Below are positions 54,301 to 63,300 of a DNA stretch of 64,000 nucleotides, piece by piece; position 1 is the first letter of the stretch; the number at the start of each line of letters is the position of its first letter. Source of the DNA: Liolophura sinensis (lineage: Eukaryota > Mollusca > Polyplacophora > Chitonida > Chitonidae); the NCBI RefSeq assembly GCF_032854445.1, contig NC_088305.1:627001-691000 (forward strand), in the 5' to 3' direction. The translations under genes were made by a program, and so were the position numbers. The notes under the pieces were generated by a model. That model did no database searches, was not told the DNA's origin, and worked only from the letters and a program-made list of their open reading frames with translations.

Positions 54301-57300
54301 ACAGGTGTGGACAAGATAAAGGAGCAGTTGTTAGAAAACGGACACTAAAAATATGTCCGAAAAAAGTTGTGGCGTATCATTATATTTGTAGCTTAGTTCA
54401 TGCTAGAATAATTACGTATTGTTAAAGTAAAGAGGCAATAGAAAGGTAAAAGTTCCCTTGTATTGTAATGTGTGACGATGTTCCCTTGGCAAAAGAATGG
54501 TTCGTTCTTAATAATGTTGAGTTGCTGGAGACGAAGTGGGTTAAATTGCTGTTATATTTGACAGGAGATTGACGGTACTGAGAGTCTGGTATTCCCGCCT
54601 GAAGTTACAGCACAGCGCATCAGAGTGATCGTTTCTGAGAAGGTTGACCCTGAGTCCCCTGTGAACTTCAAACTTGATGTCCGCGCCTGCTTTAAGACCA
54701 GTAGGTTTCTAAGAGAAGCTAACTTCCTGTACCAAAGAACCATTACACACCTTCAACAAGATTTGCCCCTTACAGAAATATTATGTGCGACTTTGTAGTT
54801 TAGAGTTATGGCATTTTTGTGTTGACATTAAAATCCAAAAGACTGTTGTGTGGTGATGAAAAATAATATTCTTCAGGGTGTAATCTGTCTTGTTAATCGC
54901 ATAACGTTCTGTAACTGCTGTTATAATTTCTTGTATTTGATGTCCCACAGCAACAACAACGCCAAGGGTTACACCATTTACCAGTGTACACCCTCCTCCG
55001 GGAACACCGAGTGTGATTTTGCCACCTGGTACACCATCTGTAGTACAGCCACCTGTCACTCCAAGCGTGATACTACCACCGCTGACACCGAGCGTCAAAC
55101 CTCCTCCAGGAACACCGAGTGTGATTTTGCCACCTGGTACCCCGACGGTGGTGACCTTGCCAAGCACAACTAGTTCGTTTACACCTGCTCCTTCTTGCCT
55201 GGATGTAGAAGGTGTTGTAGGAGAAGACGTCCCTACAGAGAGTATGTCCGTGTCTAGTAATCAAGACCAAGTAGATCTACTGGGACAGGAAGGTTCCTCC
55301 TGGACTTCAAGCCCCTCAGATGTGGAGCCATCTGTCACGGTGACAGTAGACGAGGAAGGCTCAGGGGCTGTAGGTAGCCTGAGACTTCCTGGTGTAGGAA
55401 CAGAAAATGTGAAAGACTTCCTCATCATGTTGGTTGATAAAGACGACAACATGACACCCTTTGTACCAGAGTATCGTCCATCTGGTGTAAGTATGAAAAG
55501 GAGTCTTCCTCTGGTGTGTTATGGATTTTTTGTTACTGATTTTGTGTATGTATCGAATAATGAAGAAATCGGAAATGTTTGTGTCGTTCCCGCCTTTCCT
55601 ACCAGTAACGTTCCTTCATATTTGTTGTTTCAGACGTTTAACGTTGGAGAGCTGGTTGTTTTCCCGGTTGACACGGTGGTTGCCAAAGTAAAGATACTTA
55701 TTGAGAAGACAAGTCCCCTTCTACCAGTTTCAACAAAATTATCCGTGAAGAAATGTGTACCCGTCAGTGAAGGTAAGTGGTTATGCCTCTTTTCGCAGCC
55801 TAAAGAATGTAGCATTATGTTGTTTTTGGCCATGAATTGATACATAGAACTGATCAGTTTGGTGGCCGGAGGATACTTGTTTAGAGAATTCTAACAGTTT
55901 ATCTTAAATCGTGTATCTTATGTTACAAGACATAGTGCTGTTTTTAACGATTGTACTTGTATGTCAGGTACAACTCCGTCTGTGTGTGAGATTGTTGAGG
56001 GCATGGCGGACCCAACTGTCATACCGGATGAGAGCATTTCCACAAACGAAGATAACACAGATGTTAGCAAGTTGAGACCCACGAGTGAAGAACCGTACAC
56101 GAGCCGCGCTCCCAGACCAAGTGTTACTGTAACACTGTCACCGATCAGTGAGGTGCCCTTGGGAAGTGTTAGCCTGTTGCCAAAATCTCCTGAGAGTAAC
56201 ATCAAAAAGTTTACTGTGGAAATTCAGCCGCTGGGATCTGAAGAATTTACGGCATACGAAGGACCAGAATCGCCTCTGAAGGTAAAATCTACATGCGCGG
56301 ACAGCATTAATGATAATTACAAAATGCATTATGCACAGGTGTGGACAAGATAAAGGAGCAGTTGTTAGAAAACGGACACTAAAAATATGTCCGAAAAAAG
56401 TTGTAGCGTATGATTATATTTGTAGCTTAGTTCATGCTAGACTAATTACGTATTGTTAAAGTAAAGAGGCAATAGAAAAGGTAAAAGTTCCCTTGTATTG
56501 TAATGTGTGACGATGTTCCCTTGGCAAAAGAATGGTTCGTTCTTAATAATGTTGAGTTGCTGGAGACGAAGTGGGTTAAATTGCTGTTATATTTGACAGG
56601 AGATTGACGGTACTGAGAGTCTGGTATTCCCGCCTGAAGTTACAGCACAACGCATCAGAGTGATCGTTTCTGAGAAGGTTGACCCTGAGTCCCCTGTGAA
56701 CTTCAAACTTGATGTCCGCGCCTGCTTTAAGACTAGTAGGTTTCTAAGAGAAGCTAACTTCCTGTACCAAAGAACCATTATACACCTTCAACAAGATTTG
56801 CCCCTTACAGAAATATTATGTGCGACTTTGTAGTTTAGAGTTATGGCATTTTTGTGTTGACATTAAAGTCCAAAAGACTGTTGTGTGGTGATGAAAAAAA
56901 AATCTTTAGGGTATAATCTTTCTTGCTAATCGCATAACGTTCTGTAACTGCTGTTATAATTTCTTGCATTTGTTACGCTACAGCAACAACGCCAAGGGTT
57001 ACACCATTTACCAGTGTACAACCTCCTCCGGGAACACCGAGTGTGATTTTGCCACCTGGTACACCATCTGTAGTACAGCCACCTGCCACTCCAAGCGTGA
57101 TACTACCACCGCTGACACCGAGCGTCAAACCTCCTCCAGGAACACCGAGTGTGATTTTGCCACCTGCTACACCAAGTATGTTTTAAAGTACATATAGAAG
57201 ATTACAGCATGGGGAGGGGGCGGGGGTGGTGTTATCCCGGGGTAATGACAATAATGTGATAGTTTGCTAATAGTCACATATTATCCGTGAAGTGAATACT

Positions 57301-60300
57301 TTGCTCAATTTTCGTTACTTAGAGTTTAGTCCATCTCTTGATGTAAATACTTAAGACCGAGGTCCCCATAGAAAAGGTTGAACTGACTTTTAGGAATGAC
57401 AAATTATGATTTTCAAAATCAGGTGAGATTTTAGGACATCTCTTATTAAAAATAGAACATTATTTTAAAAAATGGGTCATTTTGTTTTTGTTTTTTTTTT
57501 TTTATAGCAACAGGGGTAACAACACGAACAACCCCTGGTGTCTTGTCCGGTACAGCCCCACCGAGCCTTGTACCGCCTACATTTACATCAGGCATCAAAC
57601 CTCCTCTGGTAACACCGAGTGTGATTGTGCCCACAGGAACACCATCAGTAGTACAGCCACCTACAAGTAAGACAAACGCTTTGAGGCATTCCACAGAAAA
57701 TATTTAATTCAAATACATATGGGAGTATCAACCATTCTACTTGTCAAGTACCGAATTAATATTTATTATTCTGGTTGTTGATTAGAGCCGATTTTAGGAA
57801 TCGTTTAACTGTGCGGTGTTGGTTAGGTTTATGAAAGACACCTATGTATGCGAGATTAACCCAGGGACTGGTACAGCATTTGAATACAAAAACTCGTCCA
57901 TGGTCAAGGACCTCTCAAAGCCGGCATCGTTTTATCCTCTAGGACAGTTAATGCCCAACTGGCAAATTCATGTGCCAAATATATTTGCCTGTTCTTTCTT
58001 TGGACAAAGGTGTTCTATTTGTTCCAACATTGCAACTCAATTTAAATAGCTATCCACTCATTCGATTAAGTTTAGATAACCAGCTGGTCCAGTACGTTGC
58101 ATTTTAATAATGATCAAAATCCAACTAACTGATCAACAGTTTGGCGTTTCTCTTCTTCTTTAATTGAATCTAGTAGAATAGAGGTCATTTGTTGGAAATC
58201 TCCTCATTGTCAAAAGTAGTAGCGCTGGAGTGAAGGAATTACTACACTTTGGCATGACGCAGGAGAGCAGCTATTACAGGTATGACTACGTATAACCTGC
58301 ATCCATGTACATCTTTATTTTCCACAGCAGCTACACGATCTCTGTGTGAGATTATTGATGGTATGGCGGACCCAACTTTCATACCAAATAAAGGCATTTC
58401 CACAAACGACAATAAGACAGATGTTACCAAGCTAAGACCCACAAGTGAAGAACCGTACACAAGCAGTGTTGCCAGACCAAGTGTAATCGTTACACTGTCA
58501 CCGACGATTGAGGTGACCTTGGGAAGTGTAAGCCTGTTGCCAAAATCTCCTGAGAGTAATATCAAAAAGTTTACTGTGGAAATTCAGCCGCTGGGATCTG
58601 AAGAATTTACGGCATACGAAGGACCAGAATCGCCACTGAAGGTAAAACTACATGCACCTACAGCATTAATGATAATTACGAAATGTATTATGCAAATTTC
58701 TAGATAAGACAAAAGAAGTAGTCGATAGAAAAGGGAAATCAAAAAGATGTCCGGAAAACGTTGTTGCGTACTTTTTCATTTGTAGCTGAGTTAATGCGAG
58801 AATAATTACGTATTATGAAAGTATTAAGCAGAAGAAAGGTAAAATTTCCCTTATATGAAAATGTGACGATGTACCCTTTTCAAAAGAATGGTTCTTTCTT
58901 AATAATGGAGAGTTGTTTGAGAAGATGTGGGTAAAATTGCTGTTCTACTTGACAGGAGATTGACGGTACGGAGAGTCTGGTATTCCCGCCTGAAGTTACA
59001 GCACAACGCATCAGAGTGATCGTTACAGAGAAGGTTGACCCTGAGTCTCCTGTGAACTTCAAACTTGATGTCCGCGCCTGCTTTAAGACTAGTAGGTTTC
59101 TAAAGGAATCTAAGCAATAACTGTACATAAGAAGCACTAAACAACAAAGACAAGGGGCTTTAGTGGCTCAGGTAGAAAGCGTGGCAGCTAAGTGAAACGA
59201 CCATGGAGCCTGTTACCTATGTGGTCGCAGTAAGTTTATGTCCAGCTCGTGCTGGATCCGGTGGTACGGTAAAAGGTGTTTCAGCACCCTGCGGATGGTA
59301 GAAGTTTCCCCTGGACTCTGCCCGGTTTCCTCCCAAGATCATAGTAGCAGACGTCGTATAAGTAAAACATTTTTGAGAACGGCGGAAGAGACCACAACAA
59401 TAAATAAATGAATAAAGCCGATTCTTGTAGAAATACCTACTACGGTTTTTATATGTTAGACATTTTATTTTGTTAACATTCAACACTACTTAACTGAAGT
59501 GTGGTCGCAACGCAATATTACTGACAGCTGAATGTTTTGTTAGATGCTGTACCATTGAATAAGTGTTGGTCCGCCTAGAACTTCTTATATTATTGACGTT
59601 ACAGCCACAACAACACCAAGGATTACACCAGTCACCAGTGTACAACTTCCTCCGGGAACACCAAGTGTGATTTTGCCACCTGGTACACCATCGGTAGTAC
59701 AGCCACCTATAGGTATGAAGAATTAGTTATACGTAAAGAGATAATGTCAATCGGTCTGCAAAACAATTATCTTTTCCATTAATTTATTTCTTGGTTTTTA
59801 AGTGATGTAAAATTGAGAACAACCTGCTTTGGAAGAAAGCACGTGAAAAACTGTGTTTTTCTGAGCGCTGCGGTTTGGATATATATGTAATACCCGTATA
59901 TGCCTTTGCCTATTTTGCAGCTACCACGCCGACTGTGTGTCAGATTGTTGACGGCATGGCGGACCCAACTGTCATACCAGATGAGAGCATTTCCACAAAC
60001 GACGATAAGACAGATGTTACCAAGCTGAGACCGACGAGTAAAGTACCGTACACAAGCAGTGTTGCCAGACCAAGTGTAATCGTAACACTGTCACCGACGA
60101 GTGAGGTGACCTTGGGAAGTGTTAGCCTGTTGCCAAAATCTCCTGAGAGTAATATCAAGAAGTTTACTGTGGAAATTCAGCCGCTGGGATCTGAAGAATT
60201 TACGGCATACGAAGGACCAGAATCGCCACTGAAGGTAAAACTACATGCACCTACAGCATTAATGATAATTACGAAATGTATTATGCAAATTTCTAGATAA

Positions 60301-63300
60301 GACAAAGAAGTAGTCGATAGAAAAGGGAAACTAAAAAGGTGTCCAGAAAACGTTGTTGCGTACTTTTTCATTTGTAGCTGAGTTAATGCGAGAATAATTA
60401 CGTATTATTAAAGTATTAAGCAGAAGAAAGTTAAAATTTCCCTTATATGAAAATGTGACGATGTACCCTTTTCAAAAGAATGGTTCTTTCTTAATAATGG
60501 TGAGTTGTTTGAGAAGATGTGGGTAAAATTGCTGTTCTATTTGACAGGAGATTGACGGTACGGAGAATCTGGTATTCCCGCCTGAAGTTACAGCACAACG
60601 CATCAGAGTGATCGTTACAGAGAAGGTTGACCCTGAGTCTCCTGTGAACTTCAAACTTGATGTCCGCGCCTGCTTTAAGACTAGTAGGTTTCTGAAGGAA
60701 TCTAAGCAATAATTGTACATAAGAAGCACTAAATTGTGCAACAACAAATACAAGGGGCTTTAGTGGCTCAGGTGGTTAGCGTGGCAGCTGAGTGAAACGA
60801 CCATGGAGCCTGTTATCTATGTGGTCGCAGTAAGTTTATGTCCAGCTCGTGCTGGATCCGGTGGTACGGTAAAAGGTGTTTCAGCACCCTGCGGATGGTA
60901 GAAGTTTCCCCTAGACTCTGTCCGGTTTCCTCCCAAGATAATAGTAGCAGACGTCGTATAAGTAAAACATTTTTGAGAACGGCGGAAGAGACCACAACAA
61001 TAAATAAATGAATAAAGCCGATTCTTGTAGAAATACCTACTACGGTTTTTATACGTTAGACATTTTATTTTGTTAACATTCAACACTACTTAACTGAAGT
61101 GTGGTCGCAACGCAATATTACTGACAGCTTAAACATTTGTTAGATGCTGTACCATTGAATAAGTTTTGGTCCGCCTAGAACTTCTTATATTATTGACGTT
61201 ACAGCCACAACAACACCAAGGATTACACCAGTCACCAGTGTACAACTTCCTCCGGGAACACCAAGTGTGATTTTGCCACCTGGTACACCATCAGTAGTAC
61301 AGCCACCTGCCCCTCCAAGTGTGGTACCACCACCGTTGACACCTAGCGTCAAACCTCCAATGGGTACACCGAGTGTGATTTTGCCACCTGGTACACCATC
61401 GGTAGTACAGCCACCTATAGGTATGAAGAATTAGTCATATGTAAAGAGATAATGTCAAACGATCTGCAAAACAATTATCTTTTCCATTAATTTCTTTCTT
61501 GGTTTTTAAGTGATGTAAAATTGAGAACAACCTACTTTGGAAGAAAGCACGTGAAAAACTGTGTTTTTCTGAGCGCTGCGGTTTGGATATATATGTAATA
61601 CCCGTATATGCCTTTGCCTATTTTGCAGCTACCACGCCGACTGTGTGTCAGATTGTTGACGGCATGGCGGACCCAACTGTCATACCAGATGAGAGCATTT
61701 CCACAAACGACGATAAGACAGATGTTACCAAGCTGAGACCGACGAATAAAGTACCGTACACAAGCAGTGTTGCCAGACCAAGTGTAATCGTAACACTGTC
61801 ACCGACGAGTGAGGTGCCCTTGGGAAGTGTTAGCCTGTTGCCAAAATCTCCTGAGAGTAATATCAAAAAGTTTACTGTGGAAATTCAGCCGCTGGGATCT
61901 GAAGAATTTACGGCATACGAAGGACCAGAATCGCCACTGAAGGTAAAACTACATGCACCTACAGCATTAATGATAATTACGAAATGTATTATGCAAATTT
62001 CTAGATAAGACAAAGAAGTAGTCGATAGAAAAGGGAAACTAAAAAGATGTCCGGAAAACGTTGTTACTTACTTTTTCATTTGTAGCTGAGTTAATGCGAG
62101 AATAATTACGTATTATTAAAGTATTAAGCAGAAGAAAGGTAAAATTTCCCTTATATGAAAATGTGACGATGTACCCTTTTCAAAAGAATGGTTCTTTCTT
62201 AATAATGGTGAGTTGTTTGAGAAGATGTGGGTAAAATTGCTGTTCTATTTGACAGGAGATTGACGGTACGGAGAATCTGGTATTCCCGCCTGAAGTTACA
62301 GCACAACGCATCAGAGTGATCGTTACAGAGAAGGTTGACCCTGAGTCTCCTGTGAACTTCAAACTTGATGTCCGCGCCTGCTTTAAGACTAGTAGGTTTC
62401 TGAAGGAATCTAAGCAATAATTGTACATAAGAAGCACTAAATTGTGCAACAACAAATACAAGGGGCTTTAGTGGCTCAGGTGGTTAGCGTGGCAGCTGAG
62501 TGAAACGACCATGGAGCCTGTTATCTATGTGGTCGCAGTAAGTTTATGTCCAGCTCGTGCTGGATCCGGTGGTACGGTAAAAGGTGTTTCAGCACCCTGC
62601 GGATGGTAGAAGTTTCCCCTGGACTCTGCCCGGTTTCCTCCCAAGATCATAGTAGCAGACGTCGTTCAAGTAAAACATTTTTGAGAACGGCGGAAGAGAC
62701 CACAACAATAAATAAATGAATAAAGCCGATTCTTATAGAAATACCTACTACGGTTTTTATATGTTAGACATTTTATTTTGTTAACATTCAACACTACTTA
62801 ACTGAAGTGTGGTCGCAACGCAATATTACTGACAGCTGAATGTTTTGTTAGATGCTGTACCATTGAATAAGTGTTGGTCCGCCTAGAACTTCTTATATTA
62901 TTGACGTTACAGCCACAACAACACCAAGGATTACACCAGTCACCAGTGTACAACTTCCTCCGGGAACACCAAGTGTGATTTTGCCACCTGGTACACCATC
63001 GGTAGTACAGCCACCTATAGGTATGAAGAATTAGTTATACGTAAAGAGATAATGTCAATCGGTCTGCAAAACAATTATCTTTTCCATTAATTTATTTCTT
63101 GGTTTTTAAGTGATGTAAAATTGAGAACAACCTGCTTTGGAAGAAAGCACGTGAAAAACTGTGTTTTTCTGAGCGCTGCGGTTTGGATATATATGTAATA
63201 CCCGTATATGCCTTTGCCTATTTTGCAGCTACCACGCCGACTGTGTGTCAGATTGTTGACGGCATGGCGGACCCAACTGTCATACCAGATAAGAGCATTT

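Larger units (their letters stand above)
17318..57175 (+). repeat. Tandem array of ~2034-bp four-exon units (19 complete, 1 truncated)
   Basis: Exon A recurs at 2034- or 2035-bp spacing 20 times (starts 17318, 19352, 21386 ... 55968). Each complete unit contains exon A (314 bp), a ~317-bp intron, B (136 bp), a ~250-bp intron, C (536 bp), a ~147-bp intron, D (139 bp) and a ~195-bp intron. Coding sum is 1125 bp (375 codons), so each unit adds an integral number of codons. By eye, units differ at only a few positions each, in introns as much as in exons. The extra base of 2035-bp intervals is either an intron change after exon C (units 10, 15, 17) or the exon D insertion in unit 11. Confidence 0.97.

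Noticed and set aside
17318-57175. CRISPR-like or satellite array of regularly spaced repeats
   Set aside because: The repeat is a 2-kb multi-exon coding unit in a eukaryotic gene; there are no short direct repeats with unique spacers.
57816-58049. 77-codon open frame between the arrays
   Set aside because: No recognisable domain, no splice borders in phase, and it lies in the single-copy intron.
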